This document shows, in pieces, positions 45,584 to 56,679 of a stretch of 64,000 bases of DNA. The translations under genes were made by a program, and so were the position numbers. How positions within the stretch are numbered: position 1 is the stretch's first letter; each line of letters opens with the position of its first letter. Origin of the DNA: Anthoceros angustus (lineage: Eukaryota; Streptophyta; Anthocerotopsida; Anthocerotales; Anthocerotaceae); assembly GCA_010909165.1 (NCBI GenBank), contig MU008165.1, positions 1,240,001 to 1,304,000 of the forward strand, read 5' to 3'. A model generated the notes under the pieces. That model was not told where the DNA came from and searched no databases. It saw only the letters and a list, made by a program, of their open reading frames with translations.

Positions 45584-46717
45584 AAGAAGAAGAGGACTTT
45601 TATTTTAAGTCCACTAAGGACGGATTTCCGTCATGGGACTTGTACTTAACAACTTGTACCATGGTATGCCTAAGCTACTTGCACTAAGGCACCCCATCTA
45701 AGTACCGATCCAAGCACAGGATGCTTAATAACCACGTTCTTATAAATGTGTGTCCATTTGGACAAACATGGTGCAACTGAGTACCGAGTCCCATAAAAGA
45801 AAATTCCGTCCCGATGGAGTATAATAGATTTTTCTTCTTCAAACCTTGCGGGCATGGAGATCTATCATGGCGCGGCTCAGCTCAACGTGGATTTCTCTAT
45901 ATGGCATACCACACAGGTGCACAATACCAAGGTGGAGATTTAAATGAAAAGACGCAGGCTAATGGACCCTGCGCACAAGGCCCATGAAGTTTGGTGTTCT
46001 CCCTTGTAAGAAAGGCATGTGCTTGCGATAAACAGCAACAAGGGCATGTGCCCTTTAAGCATGCGGTGGAATCCGGTGCAGGTAGAGATCAACTAGCTGC
46101 AAACTAAAAATTCTTCTCTTCATGCAGAGAATGAGATCCGATGCCTCGGGGGCAACATCTTGGGGTCATCTCTTGGACCTCTGACACAACTCTAACTACC
46201 TCCACAAACGAGGAGAGACCAATCTTTCTCTTCTCTTCGTGCTATAGAGAACGCCTTGCACTAACAACCAGCACAGAACATGTTAGGGCTTGTCAGTGCT
46301 TTGGCATCCCTTGATAGCTTCCACCGCTTAAAGCTTTGGGATACTTTCGCTGCACCTCCGACCCAAGAATGATCATGGATCTCGGATTGGGACTTTGAGC
46401 TTGTTTCTAAGCAATACAAAAATCAAACACCATGGTTAAAACGCTATGCATCATGTCGCAACTTTCCTAGGCTCGGGTTCGATGCATGTGTCCATTGATC
46501 ATATTTAACCCCATAACGACGAGGCCCTTTTTCGGCTTTTCGGGTGATTTGAATAAAAATTTAATACCTCTGTTCTCTCCTGCGTCATTACCTAAATGGT
46601 TAGTTCCGTCCTCTCATTTGGTGGAAAAAAAACAGAGGCCAATGATTGCAATGTTGCTTTATAAAGGCATTCAAGACTAAATTTTACAAAGCAATTTACA
46701 ATCTTATAACAACACAT

Positions 46718-46830
46718 GATCGAGACGTGTCCTACAACAACTATGATCAAGAGGTCGCCTATAATAACGTATAATTGAGACGTCTCCTATGACAATGTAT
46801 GATTGAGACGTCTCATTAAGATTACAACGT
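46718..46830. repeat. Degenerate tandem repeat of about 29 bp, four copies
   Basis: Four copies of the form ATGATCGAGACGTGTCCTAC with substitutions (GAGGTCGCC, GAGACGTCTCC, GAGACGTCTCA), separated by AACAA(C)T/GT links. Confidence 0.7.
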
Positions 46831-47314
46831 CAATTACAATGGTGTTTGACAAAGCCATTGCAATTGCAAGCTTGCATTTGACAAGCCATTGCAAACTTGA
46901 CAAAACTGTTATGCCCTGTGACACTAATCTGAGCGCTTGGGTTTAGTGTTTGATTAGTGTTGATTAATCTAATTACCGTACTTCAAAGGGTGATTTGATG
47001 TTAATTAATGAAAATTAGTAAAAATTGAAAATCCAGAAATTACTATACTTAAAACACCAAATGTGTAAAAGTTTATGAGTTTAGGATGCAAAAAATAAGG
47101 AAAAGGTAAGGAGTGGGCCGGCGGGGTTTGTGAGATCAAGCAGCCCTGATCGAGATCGGGATCGCCCGAGAACGCATGGATCCCGATCTCGATCAGGCCC
47201 CACTCGCAGAGCGCTGGGCCTACGAGCCCATCCACGGCGCGCTGCGAGGTGAGCGATCACCTGCGGCGGGCGCAAGGCGGTAAGGCGGCGATTGGCTGGC
47301 AGCGGCGAGGCCTT

Positions 47315-47645
47315 AAGAGGTAGGGAGGCAGCGGAGGCTGAGGCCCTAGGAGGTAGCGGAGGCTGAGGCCCTAGGAGGCAGCGGAGGCTGAGGCCTTAGG
47401 AGGCAGCGGAGGCAGCTGCTTGCAGCCTCAAGAGGCAGCTGCCTGCAACCTCCGGAGGCAGTGGAGGCTTCTGCCTGCAGCCCTCCAGAGTCAACAGAGG
47501 GCTACTGCCTGCAGCCTTTAGAGTCAACAGAGGATGCAGCCTGCAGCCTCCAAAGTCAACTGAGGCTGCTGCCTGTAGCCTCAGGAGGCAGCAAAGGCTC
47601 ATGTCTGCAGCCTCTGGAGGCTGCTGTAAGCAGCTGAGGCTGTTG
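47315..47645. repeat. Degenerate GGAGGCAGCGGAGGCTGAGG array
   Basis: More than ten imperfect units of 20-45 bp with alternating GGAGGCAG and CTGCCTGCAGCC blocks. Both strands remain open for short stretches, giving spurious repetitive ORFs (CAASVDF type). I treat this as non-coding minisatellite DNA. Confidence 0.75.
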
Positions 47646-48064
47646 CAAGCAGCTAGAAACTATGGCTTGTTTAGAACTAGAGCTTGTTTGAAAACCTAGA
47701 GGTTTTATGGGACACTAGGGTTTGTATGGAAAATTAGGGCTTATTTAGGGGAGGCCTACACATATCTATTACTTCTATATATATACCTATGTATTTTAAT
47801 AAATTTTAAAATTTAATAAATCTATTTTCATAAATATTAAAAATTTTAAAAATATAAATATTTATGATGAACCTTAGGTGTGTCCAAATGGCTTAGGCCA
47901 AATGGACACACCTTTATAAGAACGTCGTGATTAAGCATCCTGAGCTTAGATCGGTACTTAGATGGTACTTAGATGGGGTGCGTGAAGGGAGTGGATGCCG
48001 TTGGTGCAAATAGCTTAGGCACACCATGGTACAAGTTGTTAAGTACCAAATCCCATGATGGAAA

Positions 48065-48338
48065 TCCATCCTTAATGGACTTAAATAGACTTCTTCTTCT
48101 TCTTATTTTTCAAAAAACAAATTTATTTCGGCATTACCCTGATGAACCACCCCTCGAGGATATGGTATTTATCTTTAAGTAATTCATTATTATCTATATT
48201 TCCATCCTTAATGGACTTAAATAGACTTCTTCTTCTTCTTCTTATTTTTCAAAAAACAAATTTATTTCGGCATTACCCTGATGAACCACCCCTCGAGGAT
48301 ATGGTATTTATCTTTAAGTAATTCATTATTATCTATTA
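48065..48338. repeat. About 138-bp perfect or near-perfect tandem duplication
   Basis: The block from CCATCCTTAATGGACTTAAA to CATTATTATCTAT occurs twice in succession (about 48065-48200 and 48205-48338); the second copy has one more CTT unit. It overlaps the right inverted arm ending near 48105. Confidence 0.85.
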
Positions 48339-48349
48339 ATCTAAAAAAT

Positions 48350-49610
48350 TTATGTTAATTAAGTGTTGATTAGTGTTAATTAACCATGGTTACAAATAGC
48401 TAAGTGGATAAGCACAAATAATATGCTTTAGGACATTCCTTGCATATTATAGTATATTCCTAGGATATTATGCATATTCCTTGCATATTATAGTGTATTC
48501 TTAGGATATTAAAGCATATTCCTTGCGTATTATAGTGTATTCTTAAAATATTAATGCATATTCCTTGCATATTATAGTGTATTCTTAGGATATTTTTCGA
48601 CAAAAGATATCTTAGGAATATGCGGATATCTTGGGAATATGTCGATGCCAAGAGGATATCTTATAAATATGCCGATGCCAAAAGGATATCTTATAAATAA
48701 GATAATATCTTAGGAATATCGATGCGAGGCCAGTATATATAGACCCATTCATAGAGACAAGCTCATCAGCTTGTCCTCCGAAATGCTCAGCAGTTGCAGG
48801 AGGCCAGTTATGACTCAAGAGCGTGTGTGAGGTGTGTGTTGTTCTTGTAGGGGGAGTGTGTTTGTGCCACAACGTCTAAGCTACTCTCCTATTGTTATTG
48901 GTTTGCACCTATATTTGCATATTAGATTTGTTTTGCTCGTTATCTGCAAGGGAAGTGCTCAAGTACCTACCACGTGCGACGAAGGCACGACAAGCTTGAC
49001 AAGCCGTCTTGCACACCTAACAATTTACGTTGCATGTAATGCTCGAGGTAAGATCTTGCATTTATATTCATGAGCACGTCCTTTGCAGATAACCGAGCAA
49101 AACAAATCTAATATGCAAATATAGATGGAAAACAATAACAATAGGAGAGAGTAGCTCACACGTTGTGGCACAAACACACTTCCCCCACAAGAACAATTCG
49201 CAAAATTCCTCACACATCGCTCTTGGAGTCATAGCTTTGGCCTCCTCACAACACTCTTATATTGGATATCTAGAGCACAAGCTATGATGTGAGCTTGTCA
49301 TCTGTCAAAGGTCTATATATACTAGCCCTTGGCATCAACATTTTCCTAAGATATTCTCTTGGCATTGGCATATTTATAAGATATTCTTTTGGCATCAGCA
49401 TATTCCTAAGATATAGTTTTGGCATCGACAAATGTCGAGAAATATCCTAAGAATACACAATAATATGCAAGGAATATACAGTAATATCCTAAGAATACAC
49501 TATAATATGCAAGAAATACCCTAAAGCATATTATTTGTGCTTATCCACTTAGCTATTTCTAACCATGTTTAATTAACACTAATCAATACTTAATTCACAT
49601 AAGTGCTTAT
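48350..49610. mobile_element. 1.26-kb foldback (large inverted repeat) element
   Basis: Two arms of about 530-600 bp face each other around a centre at about 48960-49080. Matching blocks include the outer TTAATTAA...ATAGCTAAGTGGATAAGC, ATAATATGCTTTAGG, the GTGTTTGTGCCACAACGT block (48852 against 49170) and the ATTTGCATATTAGATTTG-type block (48913 against 49108). The left arm has several copies of a 36-bp AT-rich repeat (TATTCCTTGCATATTATAGT). The arms may be two LTR-like sequences in opposite orientation. No protein-coding capacity seen. Confidence 0.7.
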
Positions 49611-50284
49611 ATTAATTAATAATATTACTTGAAAGATAAATAATCATAATAATTAACACTAATCAAATACTAAACCCAAGAGCTCATATTATTGTCACGT
49701 ATGGCATGACACATGATAGCTATATCGATCTAAGATTGTATTACAATTACAATCAGCCCTTTCTAATTGGGACTACATGGGAGTTGCTCTTGAGGTCCCA
49801 TAAATGGTGATGTCATAATTAGATTTTTAAAATTAATAAATAAGAAAAAAGAGAAGAGAGAAAGTCAAAGTTTTATTGATATGTTTCAAAAAAAATAACC
49901 ACTCTCTACCTATTTGCTTCACAGCTAGCACTTTCTCTGAGAGGCATTAAAAAAACTTTATTTATCAAAGAGGAAAACATCATGCATAGAAGTCTTCAAC
50001 CATACTCAAGAGTCTATTGAGTCACATTATGAATTACTTTTTAAAGTCTCAATAAATATATATTTATATTTATTTAAAATATATGTACTCAGTAATCACA
50101 TTAGAGGATGTACAACTGTGTTGAAAGTGAAAACGTAATTGGAACAATTTGTCCCAATTACCTTTTCACGTTCTCAATTACTAGATCTAGGTCTGTATCA
50201 CTCACATGTCTAGATTTTGTAGGGTCATGAAACGGGGCACGAGGAATGACTAGTTCTTTAGATTTCGTGATCCGTCTTATACTT
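49611..50284. other. AT-rich spacer before the LTR element
   Basis: No gene or clear repeat. The last five bases (50280-50284, TACTT) are the target-site duplication of the adjoining retrotransposon. Confidence 0.4.
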
Positions 50285-50687
50285 TGCTACGACCGTACAA
50301 GCTAGCTTAGTGGAGATAGGACGGTTTTCATTCATTGTGATCGGGTTTTCATACATGTGCTGGGGACTGGCCAAGAAGTAGGCGTTCCTGCCCAACAACC
50401 AGGGTTGTTGGGCCGTTAAAGGTTTGTTAAAGTTAGTTTTCCCTAAGTAAAATACTTAATCCCAATTTAGCGGCTAGTTAATCTAGGGTTATTTACCGAT
50501 TCGACTTAACGGCTACACAAAGTTAGGTTCGTCCAAAAGTCGTCTTCAACCTGGTTGTCTGTTTCGTTATGCGATTTTCGTTAGGTACCTTCTGGGTCGG
50601 TTCCTGCTGCCTCGTCCGGCTATGGCTGGAGGCGGCTTCGTTCCCGATAGCTATACACGCAGACTGGCCATTGTTGTGCGTGTGTCA
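50285..50687 (-). repeat. 3' LTR
   Basis: 403 bp; 3' LTR relative to the minus-strand element. Lacks about 20 bp present at 56928-56968 in the other LTR. Confidence 0.92.
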
Positions 50688-51210
50688 TTCTCCCCCACTT
50701 AAGCTAGCCAGGTCCTCCTGGCCGATTTGTCTGGAGCTCGGGAAGCTGTCATCTGAGCCCGCAAGTGAGGGAAGTGATTGCAAAAGGCTGCGGGTTCCCA
50801 TGTCGCTCGGTCGGGTTTACTGTCTAGGCCACGAGTCACACACGAGCGAGGCGGAGGCGGCAGTCATGTTGGAGGATCTGATGGGGCTGGTGAGGGACAA
50901 AACTTGGCGGCTGGGCTAGGGTTTTCAACCAGCCGGAGCGGTGGCGTGGGGCAGCCGAGGCACCAGGAGGCTGGGAAGAAGGGTGTGATCTGGTTGGCAG
51001 TCGTGAGGAGAATCAGTGGGTGTCTGAGGTAGGGTTGTGGCGGCGGGTGGCGGGCGGAGATCACCGGCTTGAGCATGGAGGCGTGAAGCGTCTGCGACGC
51101 CCGGGTCGGGGGGAGTGTATGAGCTTTGGGGTTGATCCGCTAGACAATGTGAAGGGTCGCGTCAGTAGGATAGCTTGTCCGCCGGATTAGAGCTGGGTAG
51201 CGGTGAGGTT

Positions 51211-52005
51211 TCACGCCACACACTGGCCGTATTGTAGCCGGCGGTGTTTGTTGGCTGATCTGCAGGATCTGTCCCGGGCAGCGAGGAGTTTCTCCTTCGC
51301 CAACTTGACCTCATGCCAGATATCCTCCGCAACCTCGGTGCCTGCGCCCGCCCTCACAATGGGCCCTGGTGTGTGGCGGAGTTTCTCCATAGAGGAGCTT
51401 GAACGGGGCCACCCCTGTAGCCGCATGCTTCGACGAGTTGTAGGCGTACTCCAGCACAGGGAGGAGTTCTTCCCACCTAGTCTATTTCTCATGAGTGAAG
51501 TGACGAAGCATGTCTTCCAGGACCTGGTTTTGTTTCTCAGTTTGCCCGTCTGTTTCTGGATGATATGCTGACGACATGTTTTGCTTGATGCCCAGGGTTT
51601 CCATGAATGTCCTCCAGAACCCTGAGGTGACCTTAGCATCCCGGTCAGAGACGATGTCTTCTGGGGCTCCATGCAACCTGAAGATCTCCCGGACGAAGAC
51701 TCCAGCTAGCTTGGATGTTGTGATGGTGGAGGTCACAGGAACAAAATGGCAGACCTTGGAGAACACATCGGTGACCACCGGATCATCCTTTCGGGTAATG
51801 CGTGGCGGGGTGTGAGTGATGAAGTCCATGGCAATTGACCTGAATCGTCCACTTGGAATTTGCAGGGGCAATAGCAGACCTGGCATCTTCTAATGGCTGG
51901 GCTTGGCTTGCTGGCAGGACTGGCAGGAGCGCACCCATTCGATGCAGTCAGCGTGCATCCCTTCCCAATGGAAGTGCTCCTTGACTTTGGCATATGTCTT
52001 GTCAA
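51211..52005 (-). pseudogene. Retrotransposon integrase, decayed
   Basis: Minus-strand frames hold an integrase with interrupted reading. The zinc-binding part ends CIEWVRSCQSCQQAK with an upstream His (51990-51900). A stop follows and then a frame with the core domain: IAMDFIT (first Asp), VVTDVFSKVCHFVPV, FRLHGAPEDIVSDRD (second Asp) and SSAYHPETDGQTEKQN (the catalytic Glu region). After a further stop the remainder up to PFKLLYGE-like sequence is in another frame. This matches Ty3-type integrases that insert cDNA. Stops and frame changes indicate that it is no longer functional. Confidence 0.8.
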
Positions 52006-53155
52006 CCCTACTAGAAAGGGCAGCCTATGTTACACTTTTTGTTAAGATTTGAACCCCCCTTATTGCAATTATGTTGAAATCTTGGGGTCTTGTTACACTT
52101 ATTTGGCCCCTTGTTACACTCAGGGTTGGTAACCAACCCTCCATCTTGTTACAGTCGTGTTACAGTCTTGTTGCAATTTTGTTGCAGCAGTGAGAGGTGG
52201 TATCTGCCCCTTTCAAAATTTCAACATATTTGCAACTACCAAAGTGTTACATCCTCCCTTGTTACAGTTTTGCAGGCTTGGTACCGATCCTCCTCCCCAT
52301 GTTGGTTTGCCATTATTGCTTATATTCCTGTCCTTTTCCCCTGCCATTCTTGTTATGCGTGTACCAGACTATACGTATATAATATGCCTTGGCTTGCAGG
52401 TACGTATTTTCCGATATCATTATTGAAATACATATACGCAGCCCTTTCAAAATAATTATACGTACATGTGGCTTCCGTATTTGTGCACTATGTTTAGCAA
52501 TACGGTGCGGCCTGCATATTAAACGGGCGTTTGTTTCCAGCCTATCCGCTGCAGTGCCTTTTACGTCACTCGTATTTCGTGCCCTTGTAGGCGTCCCCCG
52601 TATAACGTACTTGTTTTGGAAACCCTTACAGTCTAAAAAAACAACAGAAGCCATTGTTTCGTGCAACCAACGGATGAGATGCCGGTTCTGCAGCCGCATC
52701 CACATCCAATATTCACCGTCCTCCCTCCGCGCGCGGGATGAATGAACCGGCATCCACATCCGCGGAGAACCGTGCTCCCTCGTCGCGCGGGAGGAATGAA
52801 CCGGCATCCACATCCGCGACTCCTCCTCCCTCGCGGGAGGTGTGAATTTGGGGTTGTGGTGGGCATTTTCTATTGCCCCGCCCGTTCTCGTTTCAGAGCA
52901 TGCCTACTCGTCGTCGTATGCGGCTGGAAGCTCCACCTCCCACACGGCTAGCGATTTTGCCCTTCCTTCCTCGGATCTGCTACCTTTTTCCTTCTCTTTG
53001 CGGCTCTGATTCCACCTGCTTCGGATTTGCAACAGATGACCACATGCCATTCCCATGGCCCTTGGCCTGTAAGTATACACATCTGGCCAGCAGTGCACTT
53101 GCAATTTCCAGGCTTACCTTCGCGGCCTTCTCTTTGGTTTGTTGCCGGCCACTTG

Positions 53156-55225
53156 CTACTGCAGTTGCGTGCTTGTCACCGTCCCTTGGGCAGCCACAGC
53201 CCTCGATCGTGTTACTCTTCCTTCCACATCCGCCTTCCTAGGCATTCCTCTTCCTTTCCTCTTCCGGCCGCCTCCATCCTCCATAACTTGCGTCACCTTT
53301 TCTGGAGCCCCGTTGTGCAGGTCCATGCTCTCGGCCTCTGACTCGGCCAGGTATGTGTCTGGTACAAAGTTGGGCACGGGCTCGTTCACATCTCCCTCCT
53401 CTTCCGCCACCTCCCTGTTCTCTTCCTCCTCGTCACCATGCCGTGACGCCGTCAATCTGTCCATTGGTGGCTGCTGGAATCCCCGTGACAGATGTCCATT
53501 TCTCTCTCTCGTCTCCATTCCCTGGCTGCCCCCAATGACGGCAACGTTTTTTTTGCACCATTGGGCACACATGTCGTCACCCCACGGTCTCCCCCTGCTG
53601 CCCTCCTTTGTTCCTCCTGCCCATCCTGTTGCGCCCCTACCAGCCTTGATGTCCGCTGTATTTCTCGAGCCACCCACAGCCACCATGTCCCCCCCTCCAC
53701 GATCATGACCACCGCTGTGTTCTGCCACAACCATGTCCGTTCGTGGTGTCGCTGGGACCACCACCTCAACGCCCTCACCATAGTCGACGATGTCAGTCGC
53801 CTTGCCCCTGGCTGCCATCACACTGTCATGCGTTTGCCCCACCGTGTTAGCGTTTCCTTCTCTCCCCGGTCGCACCCCGGTTTTGCTTGTTCTCTCATTT
53901 TGTGCTCCATGGCCTTCCACTTGCCTTGGCGTCCTGTCCTCCCATGGTCGATCGTTCATCTCGTGACGTCCGTGTGCATGTCGGGTTCCACTTCTGCTTT
54001 GTTGTCCCATGCCATTCGTCCTTCCTTCCTGCACATTCGTCCGCGGTTTTCCTCCACCACATGCTGGTGGCTCCCCTTCTGCGACTCGAATGCCTGCCCG
54101 CCTCACATCCACCGCCCTACTGTCCGTTTCGAAAGATTGACCCAGCCCCACTATCCTCCTCCTTGGGAAGGCCACGAGATCAGGATCCTTCTCCAGCTCT
54201 ATATCATTCAGCAACGCAGTCCTTTCCCGCGTTCTCCTGGCAATCTCCTGCATCTGCTGGGTTCGTCCATACTTTGCCTCCCTCACACGTCTGAGGAACT
54301 CCGGCACCGAATCACCCCTGTCGCGGACTGCCCATAGCCCTTCCATGTTTGTCGTTCCTTCTAGCATTCCATACTCTGCCTCGTCATCTGCAGGATACGT
54401 GCCATACCGTTTGTGAAAACGCAACACCCAGCCTGTCCGGCCTCCCTTTCCCCACGGGTTTGGACCCATACCGCCATTTTTGGCTAGTCTCTCAATGACG
54501 TAGGTCTGGTGGTCTTGCAGGAGGTGGACGATGTTCTTCTTCCAGTCTACCTCCAGCTGATCCGAGTGACTGGCTAACCAAAGCTTGCCTATGATCAGGT
54601 CATGGCAGAGCGAGGGCATCACGGTCAGCTTGAGAACCTCCTTGAACCCACCTGGAAAGGTAAGCTCTGCTTCCGTCCACTGTTCTCTACTTGTCTCCTT
54701 CTCGCCTAGGGCTGTGATCACTGTGGAGACCTGACCTGTGTCCTTGACTGACAGGCCAGCTCTTTCTATAGCTGCCTTTGACACATAATGATGACTGGCC
54801 CCAGAGTCAAGCAACCCTGTGGCCCGGACTCCGGCTAATGACACCTCAAGTTTGATAGGTACGTGAGCTAGCTGGCATGCAGCAACTGATCCGGGTTTAC
54901 ATGCAGGATCAAGGATGGCAGCAGCTAGAGTGGGTTCACTAACCTCTGTGAGGGTTATGGCGTGTCCGCTCTTGACAGGGGCTGGGGAGGCGCCGCTCCT
55001 GTGGACTTGCCTGTCTCCTTCAGCCAGCTTATGAAGTCCCTCACGAAAGGCGGTTGAGCCATGGCCGGACGGCGGGTAAGCATTTCCTGGCCTTCTTGTA
55101 GTCCTCCTTCTCTTCCTCCGTGAGGATTCTGAAGGTTGGCTTCTTCTCTGTGGCGCTTGCAGACTTGCTCCACTTGGGCTTGAGAGGGACTGTTGAGGAG
55201 AGATGCTTGTACTTGTTGGTGCCAT
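53156..55225 (-). CDS. Retrotransposon protease fused to an unknown 430-residue extension
   Basis: Continuous 689-codon frame. The first 110 residues are the basic end of gag. The retropepsin-like protease follows: ATGLLDSGASHHYVS (catalytic Asp in DSG), LTVMPSLCHDLIIGKLWLA. Downstream of VDWKKNIVHLL the frame continues into sequence with no resemblance to reverse transcriptase: a segment around WVLRFHKRYGTYPADD and VPEFLRRVREAKYG, then Gly/Arg-rich low complexity, an acidic stretch (EEEENREVAEEEGDVNE) and a basic GRKRKGRGMPRK patch. The opposite strand is also open for long stretches here, so openness alone is weak evidence of coding. The extension may be captured or inserted DNA. Confidence 0.6.
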   Translation of the reverse strand: MAPTSTSISPQQSLSSPSGASLQAPQRRSQPSESSRRKRRRTTRRPGNAYPPSGHGSTAFREGLHKLAEGDRQVHRSGASPAPVKSGHAITLTEVSEPTLAAAILDPACKPGSVAACQLAHVPIKLEVSLAGVRATGLLDSGASHHYVSKAAIERAGLSVKDTGQVSTVITALGEKETSREQWTEAELTFPGGFKEVLKLTVMPSLCHDLIIGKLWLASHSDQLEVDWKKNIVHLLQDHQTYVIERLAKNGGMGPNPWGKGGRTGWVLRFHKRYGTYPADDEAEYGMLEGTTNMEGLWAVRDRGDSVPEFLRRVREAKYGRTQQMQEIARRTRERTALLNDIELEKDPDLVAFPRRRIVGLGQSFETDSRAVDVRRAGIRVAEGEPPACGGGKPRTNVQEGRTNGMGQQSRSGTRHAHGRHEMNDRPWEDRTPRQVEGHGAQNERTSKTGVRPGREGNANTVGQTHDSVMAARGKATDIVDYGEGVEVVVPATPRTDMVVAEHSGGHDRGGGDMVAVGGSRNTADIKAGRGATGWAGGTKEGSRGRPWGDDMCAQWCKKNVAVIGGSQGMETRERNGHLSRGFQQPPMDRLTASRHGDEEEENREVAEEEGDVNEPVPNFVPDTYLAESEAESMDLHNGAPEKVTQVMEDGGGRKRKGRGMPRKADVEGRVTRSRAVAAQGTVTSTQLQ

Positions 55226-56425
55226 AGTTGATGGCCGCCTTCATGGCCTCCACTAGGGTTGTGGGGCTCGTCTGGTTCACGTCTGCCCTCATCTCGAACT
55301 TCCACCCATCTATGAACTTCTCGATTTTCTGCTCCTCATCCAACCTAGGCATGTCAAGTGTGAGTTGTAAGAACTTGTCACAGTACTCTTGAATTGTGCC
55401 TTGTTGGAAAATCTTCTGAGCTCGTCAGTCCTTGCGGTGGTTCACCGCGAACTGCTTCAAGGAAGATCTCGGAAGGCTGGCCAAGAGTAGACTGGGGACT
55501 CCATGCCGAGGTCGACTTGCTTCTCCCGCTGGCGCCACCATCGGTAAGCATACCCCTCCAGTGACATGACGCAGAACTGGATCTTCTGCAAATCATCTTT
55601 GTCATAGGCAGCAAGATATTTGTCAATCTTGTCTAACCAGTCGTGGACGCTCTGGGCATCCTTGGCTCCTCCATCGAAGGTAGTTGTCTTGATTTTTCGG
55701 TGGAGCTCCTTGTCCAGCTGGGGCCTGGGTTTGAACTGGTATTCCTCACCTTCTTGAGCTTCGCTGTTGGATTTTCCCCGCTGGTTCTCCTAGTGCTCGT
55801 ACCTCATCAGCTGCAGGCGCCTGACCATGGCCTTGAGATCTTTGTTGTCCTTCTCGCCAGGTAAGAGTTCCACGACCAGCCTTTTCAGTTCCTCGTCTAC
55901 TGTGCTCAAGTCACGTTCGCTAAGGCTTGGCATGGCCCTTGCTTCCTTCCTACCCTCTGAAGCCTGACCCAAGGGTGCCAAGGGGGTCGAATGGTGCGTG
56001 CCCTCAGCTGACTCTGTGGGCCTGGATGTCTTGTGGCAGGGTGAGGGAGGTAAAGGCCCTGGGGGTGATGACTGCTCCAGCATCTGGAGCACACCCTCCA
56101 GCTACCTTTCCATCAGCGCATGCCCCTCCCCCACTTGGGCTTCGAGCTTGCTGATGGACTCCTCGACCTTTCCGAGTAGCTGGCATTGGCCGGAGAGGGA
56201 GTTGCGCAACTCCTCACAGGTGAGTTCCATCCCGTGGGTCCTCCCCTCCAGCTGTCGCAAAGCTGATTCTCTGGCTAACTCCTCCTCTGGCGGGTCCTGG
56301 CCTCCTGTGGATGCAGGTGGTTGGGGCCCGCTCAGGCTGATTCCACTCCGTTTCCGGGGTCGCCCTCGCCTTCGGATTCCAGGTTTGGCTAACCACCTGA
56401 TTGTGTGTTGTCTCAGGTTTCCCAA
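55226..56425 (-). pseudogene. Retrotransposon gag, decayed
   Basis: Gag-like sequence over several minus-strand frames: a helical N-terminal part (LERDLSTVDEELKRLVVELL-like, 55900-55800), a stop, then the capsid region with DAQSVHDWLDKIDKYL, a YRWW motif and DEEQKIEKFIDGWKFEMRAD (55310 region). Stops and frameshifts break it. Typical of Ty3-type gag; no CCHC knuckle was identified. Confidence 0.7.
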
Positions 56426-56661
56426 CGTGGCGTCTCAATCACGCCTTGGCCAGCGGTTGGTCACCACGCCTGGGCCGCGCTGCCTCACTGTAGCCGGGCG
56501 GTGCTCCTTGGCGACCCGATCTTGGTCGGGATTGGTCCCCTCCACGCGCCCGAGGGCTCTCGAATCGAGGAGCCTCCTTCTGTCAGACGCCGAGCCTAGC
56601 CTCAGCGATCCTGTCCGCCGATCCCAGATCCGAGGTCTGGGGCCTGGGAATCGTTGGACAG

Positions 56662-56676
56662 TGGCTCTGATACCAC
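56662..56676 (-). other. Primer binding site, initiator tRNA-Met type
   Basis: TGGTATCAGAGCCAC on the minus strand, a few bases inside the 5' LTR. This is the common plant iMet primer site and fixes the element's orientation. Confidence 0.85.
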
Positions 56677-56679
56677 AGA

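Larger units (their letters stand above)
45584..48105. mobile_element. Candidate element with about 180-200 bp inverted repeats
   Basis: The left arm (about 45584-45763) and right arm (about 47898-48105) are imperfect inverted copies. Both contain AGAAGAAGAAG, a TTTAAGTCCA-TAAGGA block, CTTGTAC(C)...CCATGGT, ATCTAAGTACCGATC and a block matching CTTATAA.G.GTGTCCATTTGG. The 2.1-kb interior has no transposase-like ORF; it contains a degenerate 30-bp repeat and a G-rich tandem array. This could be a non-autonomous DNA element or two solo repeats in opposite orientation. No target-site duplication was established. Confidence 0.5.

Noticed and set aside
47396-47602. Repetitive minus-strand ORF
   Set aside because: Product of the G-rich minisatellite; no start context or conservation.
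48420-48600. Regularly spaced AT-rich 36-bp repeats as a possible CRISPR array
   Set aside because: The repeats are adjacent tandem units without unique spacers, lie inside a foldback arm, and the genome is a plant nuclear one.
53492-54337. 281-codon plus-strand ORF within the LTR element
   Set aside because: Opposite strand of the continuous protease-containing frame; composition is Ser/Pro/His low complexity without domains. Treated as a shadow of GC-rich sequence.
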